This document shows positions 18,467 to 25,874 of a DNA stretch of 64,000 nt, one piece after another (positions within the stretch are counted from its first letter, which is position 1; the number at the start of each line of letters is the position of its first letter). This DNA comes from Oricola sp. (lineage in GTDB: Bacteria; Pseudomonadota; Alphaproteobacteria; Rhizobiales; Rhizobiaceae): NCBI RefSeq assembly GCF_022763245.1, contig NZ_JALEGV010000043.1:281124-345123 (forward strand), written 5' to 3'. Below the pieces are notes generated by a model that did not search any database, was not told where the DNA came from, and saw nothing but the letters and a program-made list of their open reading frames with translations. Position numbers and translations under genes: made by a program.

Positions 18467-18470
18467 CAAT
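18458..18470. promoter_or_regulatory. Candidate GntR operator O1
   Basis: ATTGT-CCA-ACAAT, a perfect dyad. The same dyad with centre TCA occurs at 19702-19714. These are the only two copies I noticed, both next to promoters around the gntR gene. Confidence 0.6.
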
Positions 18471-18559
18471 AAAACTCGCCGTCCGGATTTTTCGTGCAGG
18501 CATCGGAAATCGCTGGGAAAAACCGCTCCTGAGAAGGTGGAAAACACCGACCCGGATAC

Positions 18560-18590
18560 AAAAAAAGCGCGGGTTCCGACCCGCGCTCTT
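18560..18590 (-). terminator. Intrinsic terminator of the aldo/keto reductase gene
   Basis: A 9-bp perfect stem AGCGCGGGT/ACCCGCGCT with a 4-base loop. On the minus strand it is followed by seven T residues. It lies about 30 bases beyond the reductase stop. Confidence 0.88.
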
Positions 18591-18618
18591 TGAGCATCAT
18601 CATCTTGTGTCGAGGAGG

Positions 18619-19632
18619 TCAGCCGCGCTGTGACCGACGTTGGTCCTTCGCCAGTCCCGGCCAGGCCCAGCCGGCATTGCGCGGATCCACATACTCCCCG
18701 GGCGCGACCACGGCGTCGATCGCATCAAGCGTTTCAGTGTCCAGCGTGATGCCGTCGGCCGAGAGGAGCTGGTCGAGTTGTTCGGCGGTGCGCGGTCCGA
18801 GGAGTGTCGCGGTGACGCCCGGATGCTCGAGCGTCCAGGCCAGGCTCATCTGCATGAGGCTCAGGCCGGCTGTCTCCGCTATGGCCGTCAGGGCCTCCGT
18901 CGCGTCCAGCTTGGCCGCGTCATCGGCGCGCACGAACGGGTTGCCGGACGCGGCGCGCGATCCTTCGGGCGCCGGAGCGCCGCGCCGGTACTTGCCCGTC
19001 AGCCAGCCCCCGTTGAGCGGGCTCCAGGCAAGCAGTCCCATGCCATATTGCTGGCAGACCGGCAGAACCGAGCGCTCGATGCCCCTGACGAGGATGGAGT
19101 AAGGCGACTGTTCGCTCGCGAATGCGGTCGCGCCCAGCTTTTCGGCTGCCCACTGGCTCTGCACCAGAAGTTCCGGCGGAAACACCGACGAACCGGCATG
19201 GCGGATCTTGCCGGCGCGGATCAACGCGTCGAAGGCGGCCACTGTCTCCTCGACCGGCGTTCTCGGATCGGGGCGGTGCAACTGGTAGAGGTCGATGTAG
19301 TCCGTCTTCAGGCGGCGCAGGCTGTCATCGACCGCCTGCATGATCCAGCGCCGCGATCCGCCGGACTGGTTCAGGTCGCCATGCATCGGAAGTCCGACCT
19401 TGGTCGCCAGCACGACCTTGTCGCGCCGTCCCGCGAGTACTTCGCCCAGCGCTTTCTCGACTGCGCCATTGTCGTAGATGTCGGCGGTGTCGATGAGGTT
19501 GATGCCGGCGTCGAGTGCCTTGTGCACCAGTTTTGCGGCGTCCGCCGGGCTCTGGGAGGTGAGCAGCGACATGGTGCCGAAGCCGAAACGCGATACCATC
19601 GGGCCTGTCGCACCCAGTCTTTTCATTTCCAT
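18619..19632 (-). CDS. Aldo/keto reductase
   Basis: 337 residues, a normal length for an NADPH-dependent (alpha/beta)8 reductase. The catalytic tetrad is visible as Asp and Tyr in DTADIYDNGAVEKALGE, Lys in VVLATKVG and His in LYQLHRPDP. The family uses many aldehydes and ketones, so the substrate is unknown. The start has AAGGA 6 bases before ATG 19632. It lies between the operator pair and its own terminator, so it is probably controlled with the pfkB operon. Confidence 0.9.
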   Translation of the reverse strand: MEMKRLGATGPMVSRFGFGTMSLLTSQSPADAAKLVHKALDAGINLIDTADIYDNGAVEKALGEVLAGRRDKVVLATKVGLPMHGDLNQSGGSRRWIMQAVDDSLRRLKTDYIDLYQLHRPDPRTPVEETVAAFDALIRAGKIRHAGSSVFPPELLVQSQWAAEKLGATAFASEQSPYSILVRGIERSVLPVCQQYGMGLLAWSPLNGGWLTGKYRRGAPAPEGSRAASGNPFVRADDAAKLDATEALTAIAETAGLSLMQMSLAWTLEHPGVTATLLGPRTAEQLDQLLSADGITLDTETLDAIDAVVAPGEYVDPRNAGWAWPGLAKDQRRSQRG

Positions 19633-19701
19633 CGGAAATCCTTGTCCGGTTGGCCGCGCTTGGCGGGTTGAGACTTCGACGAGCAAAGCATATAAGATTT
19701 C

Positions 19702-19714
19702 ATTGTTCAACAAT
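19702..19714. promoter_or_regulatory. Candidate GntR operator O2
   Basis: ATTGT-TCA-ACAAT, identical to O1 in 12 of 13 bases. It lies 70 bases upstream of the reductase and 183 bases upstream of gntR, in the 264-base gap between these divergent genes. Nothing else was recognised in that gap. Confidence 0.6.
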
Positions 19715-19896
19715 GGATAATCGGTTGAAAGCCCCGCTGAAACGATTGTATTCGCGCACGCTCCGCCGTAATTTGGGCTTCCGCACACTGGCGAGGAGGA
19801 ACCGGCAGGATCAAGGAATGGCGCTGAACCCGCTTCCGTTTCAGTCTGCTCCCCAAGGCAGCCATCGTTCCATTCCGCAACCACCGGCAGCATAGA

Positions 19897-20691
19897 ATGT
19901 CCGTCGAGACCCCATTGCGCATGAAACCGCTTCGCGACAGGCGCCCCCTGTCGGTCCAGGTCTACGACCAGCTGGTCGAGGCGCTGCGCAAGCAGGGCAG
20001 GCCGGGTGATCTCATTCCGCCGGAAATCGAGCTCGCCAACGAGTTGGGTGTCAGCCGCACGGTTCTGCGCGAGGCGCTTCGGCTTCTGGAGGAAGATGGG
20101 TTCATCGAGCGTGGGGTCGATCCGCGCCGCCGCCAGCTTGCGCGCCCGTCTGCCCGTCCGCCGTCCTTCAACGCGCCACTGGAGGACATGCTGCACGCAG
20201 CGGTTCCGTTCGACATCCAGATCGTGCGAAGCGACGAACTCAAGCCGACAAGCTGGAGCATGGCCCTGCTCGAACTCACCGACGAGGCCACGCCGCTTCT
20301 GTATCGCGAGTGCCTGTTTTCGGTCGGCGGCGAACCGGCGGTCTCGGCGCTGGAAATCATCCCGCGCACCGAAGACGGCATGCCGCCGCAGCTCGCGAAC
20401 GGCAATGGCGGCGGAGAGGCGCAGACCCTTCTCAACGCACTAGGACCGCAGTTCCGTTCGAAATGCACGGCCACGCTGTGGCGTCTGGCCGCGGCGTCAT
20501 CGGGCGGCGGGTCGCGCAAGGGCTTCACGCGCACCCGTGCCGATCACCCGGTCACCAGCCTGACCACCGTTCTCAGCCGCCACGGAAAACCGGTCTATCT
20601 GGCGAAGCATCTCCTTCGCCTGGACATCGTCGCGCTCTCGGTGGGCGAACCGCCGAACGGCTTCGATCCGGCGTCAGCGGACTCGCCCTGA
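19897..20691 (+). CDS. GntR-family regulator with UTRA domain
   Basis: 264 residues. A winged helix-turn-helix (about residues 15-80) contains PEIELANELGVSRTVLREAL followed by RLLEEDGFIERG. The C-terminal half (about 95-260) resembles the HutC-type UTRA ligand-binding domain. Such proteins usually repress transport or catabolic genes until a small ligand binds. Its neighbours and the two matching dyads suggest it controls the pfkB operon and the reductase. An alternative start at 19921 is possible. Confidence 0.87.
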   Translation: MSVETPLRMKPLRDRRPLSVQVYDQLVEALRKQGRPGDLIPPEIELANELGVSRTVLREALRLLEEDGFIERGVDPRRRQLARPSARPPSFNAPLEDMLHAAVPFDIQIVRSDELKPTSWSMALLELTDEATPLLYRECLFSVGGEPAVSALEIIPRTEDGMPPQLANGNGGGEAQTLLNALGPQFRSKCTATLWRLAAASSGGGSRKGFTRTRADHPVTSLTTVLSRHGKPVYLAKHLLRLDIVALSVGEPPNGFDPASADSP

Positions 20692-20720
20692 CCCTGTTTC
20701 CCGGTCGTCGGCCCGGGAGA

Positions 20721-21890
20721 CTACTCGGCCGATGTCTGGACCGCCTCGTCGGCCGGTGGCGGGGCCAGTTGCACGGTCGTGCAGGCGCGATCGTTCCCGG
20801 CGACCAGGTCGCCCGGCGCTTCGGCGTCGAGCAGGCTTTCAAGCAGCGCCGCATCGATTGCGCCGGTGACGGGGAGGCCATTGGCTTCCTGATAGGCGCT
20901 GATCGCCGCCCGCGTGCGGCGCCCGGCAATGCCGTCCGCGACGCCGGAATTGAAGCCGGCCTCGTTGAGCGCGCGCTGCACGGCGGCGACATCGCTCTTC
21001 ACTGCACGGCTGACCGTCGCGCAACTGGTCAGCGTGTCACCGGTTGCGTCTTCGACCAGCCAATCGATCTCCAGTGACCGCGTGTCGTCGGGCAGCAGCG
21101 AGAGGCGCGCAGACGTGCAGGAGAAACGGCCATCGGCCGACCCGCACGTCCAGTCCGCCGGATCTGTTTTCGTCAATGTGGCGGTAGCGGGGTCTGCCTC
21201 GCCGGCGATCACGATCGAACCGTCATAGATCGCCGGGCCGTTATTCGTCACCGTCAGCGTGAAATGGCAGTCGATCCCGGCGACGCATTCGTCTTCGCTG
21301 GCGGCATTGGCGATCGAGAGGTCGATCGCGGGCAGCATGGCCGGATCGATCATGGCGATGGTCGACACATGCCGGTCATTGAGCGGCGACTTGTCACGCA
21401 CGGCATCGTCCGGCCAGATCATTTCCTTGGTGTGGCTGATGGTCGTCGCGTCCATGTCGGCCGGAACGTCAATGACGAGTTGAATATGGCTCGCATCGCC
21501 GGCCGCGATCGACAGCGCGCTGCCAAGGCACTCGTAGGAGCCTTCGCCGGTGGTCTCGCATCGCAGGCCGCGATCTTCGCCGTCCACCGATTCAACGGTC
21601 ACCGCCGGATCGAACCGGCCCCGCAGGCCGGCCGCGCCGGCAAATGCGGCATCGCCGAGATTCTCGATTCGCACGTCCAGAAGGCAGCTTGCGCCCTGCA
21701 CGCATTCCGTGTCGGCATTCGGAGCGAGATCGATCACGCCGGGCGTTTCGGCGGTGTCGGTCGTTGTCTCGTCGGCCGGCGCGTTCTGCGCGGCTGCCGG
21801 GGCAGCGACCATGGCCGTGAAGAGCGCGGAGGCGAGCAATCGCTTTATTCCCCGCAAGCGTTTCGTTTCGACGAGCCAGTCTCCGCGCAT
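20721..21890 (-). CDS. Exported protein with two Ig-like (DUF11-type) repeats and a peptidoglycan-binding domain
   Basis: 389 residues. Signal peptide to about residue 35 (AAPAAAQ). Two similar modules follow, each with Cys pairs: one has ECVQGASCLLDVRIENLG, the other ECVAGIDCHFTLTVTNNG, as in CARDB/DUF11 repeats. The C-terminal part, near residues 290-345, is a PG_binding_1 domain: VAAVQRALNEAGFNSGVADG then RRTRAAISAYQEANGLPVTG. It is probably periplasmic and wall-bound. It diverges from the first caspase gene, and a perfect anaerobox lies about 67 bases upstream of its start. GGAGG precedes the ATG at 21890. Confidence 0.75.
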   Translation of the reverse strand: MRGDWLVETKRLRGIKRLLASALFTAMVAAPAAAQNAPADETTTDTAETPGVIDLAPNADTECVQGASCLLDVRIENLGDAAFAGAAGLRGRFDPAVTVESVDGEDRGLRCETTGEGSYECLGSALSIAAGDASHIQLVIDVPADMDATTISHTKEMIWPDDAVRDKSPLNDRHVSTIAMIDPAMLPAIDLSIANAASEDECVAGIDCHFTLTVTNNGPAIYDGSIVIAGEADPATATLTKTDPADWTCGSADGRFSCTSARLSLLPDDTRSLEIDWLVEDATGDTLTSCATVSRAVKSDVAAVQRALNEAGFNSGVADGIAGRRTRAAISAYQEANGLPVTGAIDAALLESLLDAEAPGDLVAGNDRACTTVQLAPPPADEAVQTSAE

Positions 21891-22228
21891 GGTGCCTCCG
21901 GGATTGCGATGCAAATCGTTTCAAGCCCCTTGGACATTACTATGCCCGTCTTGACAATCGTCAATGAGGTCAAACGGTCGTGATGACCGAACGATCGGGC
22001 GAATTGCACCGTATTCCGGCGGTTCAGTCCGCAAGTGCAAGCAAACTCGTCGGTCCGCGAACCCGTGACTGTATTTCCGGGCGGTTGGGAAGGTCTCCCA
22101 ATGTGGGGAAGGGGGCTTTGCATTGGGTTGCTTGTTCGAATTCTCTCCATGCGTTAGCGTTCGGAGCAATCCGGCATGTCCTTTGGTCTGGCGTCGGATC
22201 AGCCGGGAAACATGGGGGGTCGAGGGGG
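21891..22228. other. Divergent intergenic region before the caspase cluster
   Basis: 338 bases with no convincing gene. It holds the anaerobox at 21951-21964 and a 7-bp inverted repeat CCCAATG (22097-22103)/CATTGGG (22121-22127) with a 17-base spacer. I could not place a clear sigma-70 promoter. Confidence 0.5.
21951..21964. promoter_or_regulatory. Perfect FNR/FixK-type anaerobox
   Basis: TTGAC-AATC-GTCAA, a perfect dyad fitting TTGAY-N4-RTCAA. It is centred about 67 bases before the 20721-21890 gene and about 270 bases before the first caspase gene, so the former is the likelier target. Confidence 0.6.
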
Positions 22229-24184
22229 ATGTCCGTAACTTTGTCGCGCGCCAAGGCTGGAGCTTTCGTCCTCTTGGCGGCGATCGTTCTCGCGATGTCG
22301 TGCGCAGCGTCCGCGTTTGCGGAACGCCGCGTCGCGCTGGTGATCGGCAATGCGGATTACCGCCAGGAAGCGCGCCTTCAAAACCCGCTCAACGACGCCG
22401 ACGATGTCGCGGCCGCCCTTTCGCGCCTCCAATTCGACGTCGACAAGCATCACGATCTCACCTTTGCGGGCATGCGCCGCGCCCTGCGTGAATTCAGCCG
22501 CAAGGCCGCCGGTGCCGACATGGCGGTCGTCTTCTTCGCCGGTCACGGCATGGAAGTCGGCGGCCGGAACTACCTGATCCCGACGGATGCGCAACTGGCC
22601 ACCGATCTGGACCTCAGCTACGAGGCCTTCGAGATCGAGAAGGTGATGGACGCGGTTGCCCGCGCGAACGGCGTCAAGCTCGTGATCCTCGACGCCTGCC
22701 GCAATAACCCGTTCGCCCAGGCGATGGAACTGACCTCGCCGAGCCGGTCGATCGGGAGGGGTTTCAAGCGGGTCGAACCGGAAGGCGGCGGCATGCTCAT
22801 CGCCTATTCCGCCGCGGCCGGAACAACGGCCGACGACGGCAACGGCCGCAACAGCCCGTATACGCAGGCCCTGCTCGAGCACATCGAAGAGCCCGGCGTG
22901 GAAATCCGCATCCTGTTCGGCAAGGTCCGCGACAGCGTGTTGCAACACACGGGGCGGCAGCAGCGGCCGGCCGAATACGGGTCGCTGCCGGGCACCGCGA
23001 TCTTCCTCAGTGCGACGCAGTCGCCCACGCCCACGCCGGTGCCCATCGTCCGGACGCCTGCTCCCAGCGTTTCGGTCGAGACGGTCGTCGCGGCCTGGAG
23101 CATGGTGGAGAAGAGCGACGACGTCGGATTGCTGCAGGCCTTTCGCAAACAGTTCGGCGAAAGGAACGCCTTCTATGACGCCCTCGCCATGCGGCGGATC
23201 GATGCGCTTTCCAAGGATGAGGAGAAAAGCGCGGAAAAGGCCGAGGGCATGGCGGCCCGAGACACCTGCGATCGCCTGGTGGCTTCGCCCGTTGACAAGG
23301 GCGCCCGGGCTCCGGGTCGAAACTATGAGGAGTTCGAGCAAGACATCGGTGAGGCGCTGCTGGCGTGTTGGCGCGCCGCGAAGGCTTTTCCGAACGACCT
23401 CACCACGCGCTACCAGCTCGGTCGAACCTATCATGCCAAGAAGGACTATTCCGCCGCGCTGCAGGAATACCGTGTCGCTGCCGCGGGTGGATATGCCGCG
23501 GCTATGACGAATATCGGGGCGCTGTATGCGGCGGGGCTGGGCGTCGAGAAGGACGACGTGGAAGCGGTGAAATGGTATCGGGTCGCCGCTGCCCTGGGCA
23601 ACGCGCAGGCACAATTCAATTTCGGCGTCGCCTATGCGAACGGCCAGGGTTTGAGGCGCGACGACGCGCAGGCGGTGATCTGGTACCGCAAGGCAGCCGA
23701 ACAACGCCATCCCTACGCCCAATTTCATCTGGGCTGGATGTATGAGCAGGGCCACGGCGTCGAGAAGAGCGAGACAGAAGCCGTCAGATGGTACCGCTTG
23801 GCTGCCGAGCAGGGCGTTTCGGGCAGCCAGTCCAATCTCGGCACGATGTATCGGGAAGGGCGCGGGGTCGGGCGCAATTACGCGGAGGCCGTTAAATGGT
23901 ACCGCAAGGCGGCGGCCCAGGGCGACTCGGACGCTCAGGTCAACCTCGGTTACATGTACCGCAAGGGGCTGGGCGTGGAGCAGAGCAACGCGGAAGGCGC
24001 CAAGTGGTATCGCAAGTCGGCCGACCAGGGAAACATGTTCGGCCAGGCCAACCTGGCCTCGATGTATGAACAAGGCTTCGGTGTCGCCAAAGACATCGAC
24101 AAGGCCGTCGAACTCTACAGGAAGGCCGCGGCGCAGGGCAACGAAGCCGCCAAGGAAAGCCTGGCCCGGCTTGGAAAGACCTGA
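22229..24184 (+). CDS. Exported caspase-like protein with Sel1 repeats (caspase 1)
   Basis: 651 residues. Signal peptide to about residue 31. The peptidase C14 domain (about 33-262) has catalytic His106 in FFAGHGMEVGG and Cys157 in LDACRNNPF. A Pro/Thr-rich linker is followed by a helical segment (WSMVEKSDDVGLLQAF, about 290-330), shared with the next two genes, and then about seven Sel1/TPR-like repeats (390-650) of the type EAVKWYRKAAAQG. Sel1 repeats normally bind proteins. This is the first gene of a four-gene run with gaps of 4, 3 and 47 bases. The cleavage target is unknown. Confidence 0.87.
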   Translation: MSVTLSRAKAGAFVLLAAIVLAMSCAASAFAERRVALVIGNADYRQEARLQNPLNDADDVAAALSRLQFDVDKHHDLTFAGMRRALREFSRKAAGADMAVVFFAGHGMEVGGRNYLIPTDAQLATDLDLSYEAFEIEKVMDAVARANGVKLVILDACRNNPFAQAMELTSPSRSIGRGFKRVEPEGGGMLIAYSAAAGTTADDGNGRNSPYTQALLEHIEEPGVEIRILFGKVRDSVLQHTGRQQRPAEYGSLPGTAIFLSATQSPTPTPVPIVRTPAPSVSVETVVAAWSMVEKSDDVGLLQAFRKQFGERNAFYDALAMRRIDALSKDEEKSAEKAEGMAARDTCDRLVASPVDKGARAPGRNYEEFEQDIGEALLACWRAAKAFPNDLTTRYQLGRTYHAKKDYSAALQEYRVAAAGGYAAAMTNIGALYAAGLGVEKDDVEAVKWYRVAAALGNAQAQFNFGVAYANGQGLRRDDAQAVIWYRKAAEQRHPYAQFHLGWMYEQGHGVEKSETEAVRWYRLAAEQGVSGSQSNLGTMYREGRGVGRNYAEAVKWYRKAAAQGDSDAQVNLGYMYRKGLGVEQSNAEGAKWYRKSADQGNMFGQANLASMYEQGFGVAKDIDKAVELYRKAAAQGNEAAKESLARLGKT

Positions 24185-24188
24185 CGCG

Positions 24189-25871
24189 ATGAGTGGCGCG
24201 CGCTTCCCGTCGACGATCCTGGCCAGCCTCGCGCTCCTGCTTGGCCTGTTCCTGGCGGCGGCCCAGGCGGACCGTCGCGTGGCGCTGGTGATCGGCAATG
24301 CGGACTACCGCAGCGAAGCCCGGCTCCGCAACCCGCGCAACGACGCCGACGACGTCGCCGCCGCTTTCGAAAGGCTCGGCTTTGCGGTCGAGAAACACCA
24401 CGACCTGACCTTTGCCGGCATGCGCCGGGCGCTGCGTTCATTCGCCCGCGATTCGGCCGGTGCCGACATGGCCGTCGTGTTCTTCGCCGGTCATGGCATG
24501 GAGGTCGGCGGACGTAACTACCTGATCCCGACCGATGCCGAACTCGCCACGGATCGGGACCTCTCCTATGAAGCGTTCGAGATCGAGAAGGTCACGGAAG
24601 CGGTCGCTGATGCGAAAGGGTTGAAGCTCGTGATCCTGGATGCGTGTCGCAACAATCCATTCGCACAGTCCATGGAACTTACTTCCTCAAGCCGCGCGAT
24701 CGGGCGAGGGTTCAAGCGGGTCGAGCCGGCTGCGGGGGGCATGCTCATCGCCTATTCCGCTGCGGCCGGTACCACGGCGGATGACGGCAATGGTCGCAAC
24801 AGCCCCTATACGCAAGCCCTGCTCGAACACATCGAGGAGCCAGGGGTGGATATCCGTATCCTGTTCGGCAAGGTTCGGGACAGCATCCTGCAACACTCCG
24901 GAGGGCAGCAGCGGCCAGCCGAGTATGGGTCGTTGCCGGGCAACGCGATCTTTCTGAGCGCCCCCCGAGTATCGGCGCCTTCAACTGAGACCGACACTTC
25001 GGCTCCAAATGCTTCTTCCGCGACCGTCGCCGTGGCTTGGGACATCGTCGAGAAGAGTGACGAAGTCGGATTGCTCGAGGCGTTTCGCAGTCAGTTCGGA
25101 GAAGCGAACCCCTTCTATGACACCTTGGCCATGCAGCGGATCGAGGCGATTGCCAAGAGGGCGTCGTGTGATCGTCTGGCAGCTGACAAGCATGACCGGA
25201 AAGCGAGAGGTGCGGGCAAGGATTTCGATGAGCTGCGAGATCATGCACGCGAGGCCATCGAGGCCTGCAGTCTGGCGTCGAAAGCCTTTCCCGACGATCT
25301 GACAACCCGGTATCAGCTTGGCCTTTCATATCGCGTGAATTTCGAAGACTCTGAAGCTCTGGAGGAACTCCGTATAGCCGCGGCCGGTGGATACGCTGCG
25401 GCACAGGTCGTTCTCGGTGAGTATTTCGAAATGGGGTTCGCCGTCAGTCGGGATCTCTCGGAGGCCGCGAAGCTCTACCGAGAGGCCGCAGAGCAAGGCA
25501 ATGTGGTCGGCCAGCTCAAACTCGGTCTCATCTATGCGAATGGTGCGGGCGTTGAGCACAATGATGCTGAAGCGTTGAAGTGGATCCGCAGAGCTGCCGT
25601 GCAGGGTTACTCGAATGGTCAGGTGGTTCTGGGGAGCCTCTATTCGGACGGCCGTAGTGGTGTGGTGCAAGATCATGCGGAGGCAGTGAAATGGTACCGA
25701 AAGGCGGCGGAACAAGGTGACAAGGACGGCCAGATCAGTCTCGGTCTCATGTACGAACAAGGCTTTGGCGTTCCGAAGGATATCGACAAGGCGGAAGCGC
25801 TCTACAGACTAGCGGCTTCCCAAGGCGATGCTGCCGCGAAAATGCTCTTGAGACGGCTTGGGAGACCCTGA
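24189..25871 (+). CDS. Exported caspase-like protein with Sel1 repeats (caspase 2)
   Basis: 560 residues. Signal peptide ends near AAAQA (residue 26). The caspase domain (28-260) has His102 (AGHGM) and Cys153 (DACRNNP). About five Sel1 repeats follow from residue 365. The N-terminal third is nearly identical at DNA level to the next gene (24238-24500 against 25921-26180), while the Sel1 half resembles caspase 1 and looks less GC-rich. This points to duplication plus recombination. It starts 4 bases after the caspase 1 stop. Confidence 0.87.
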   Translation: MSGARFPSTILASLALLLGLFLAAAQADRRVALVIGNADYRSEARLRNPRNDADDVAAAFERLGFAVEKHHDLTFAGMRRALRSFARDSAGADMAVVFFAGHGMEVGGRNYLIPTDAELATDRDLSYEAFEIEKVTEAVADAKGLKLVILDACRNNPFAQSMELTSSSRAIGRGFKRVEPAAGGMLIAYSAAAGTTADDGNGRNSPYTQALLEHIEEPGVDIRILFGKVRDSILQHSGGQQRPAEYGSLPGNAIFLSAPRVSAPSTETDTSAPNASSATVAVAWDIVEKSDEVGLLEAFRSQFGEANPFYDTLAMQRIEAIAKRASCDRLAADKHDRKARGAGKDFDELRDHAREAIEACSLASKAFPDDLTTRYQLGLSYRVNFEDSEALEELRIAAAGGYAAAQVVLGEYFEMGFAVSRDLSEAAKLYREAAEQGNVVGQLKLGLIYANGAGVEHNDAEALKWIRRAAVQGYSNGQVVLGSLYSDGRSGVVQDHAEAVKWYRKAAEQGDKDGQISLGLMYEQGFGVPKDIDKAEALYRLAASQGDAAAKMLLRRLGRP

Positions 25872-25874
25872 GCC

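Noticed and set aside
20695..20719. TCCCGG/CCGGGA inverted repeat between gntR and the PG-binding gene as a terminator
   Set aside because: Short stem and no T-tract on either strand, so not supported as a terminator.
22097..22127. CCCAATG/CATTGGG inverted repeat upstream of caspase 1 as an operator
   Set aside because: Only 7-bp arms with a 17-base spacer and no second copy noticed; kept as a note in the intergenic entry.
23400..24170. Possible DNA tandem repeat
   Set aside because: The periodicity is that of Sel1 protein repeats (about 36 codons); the DNA copies are diverged.
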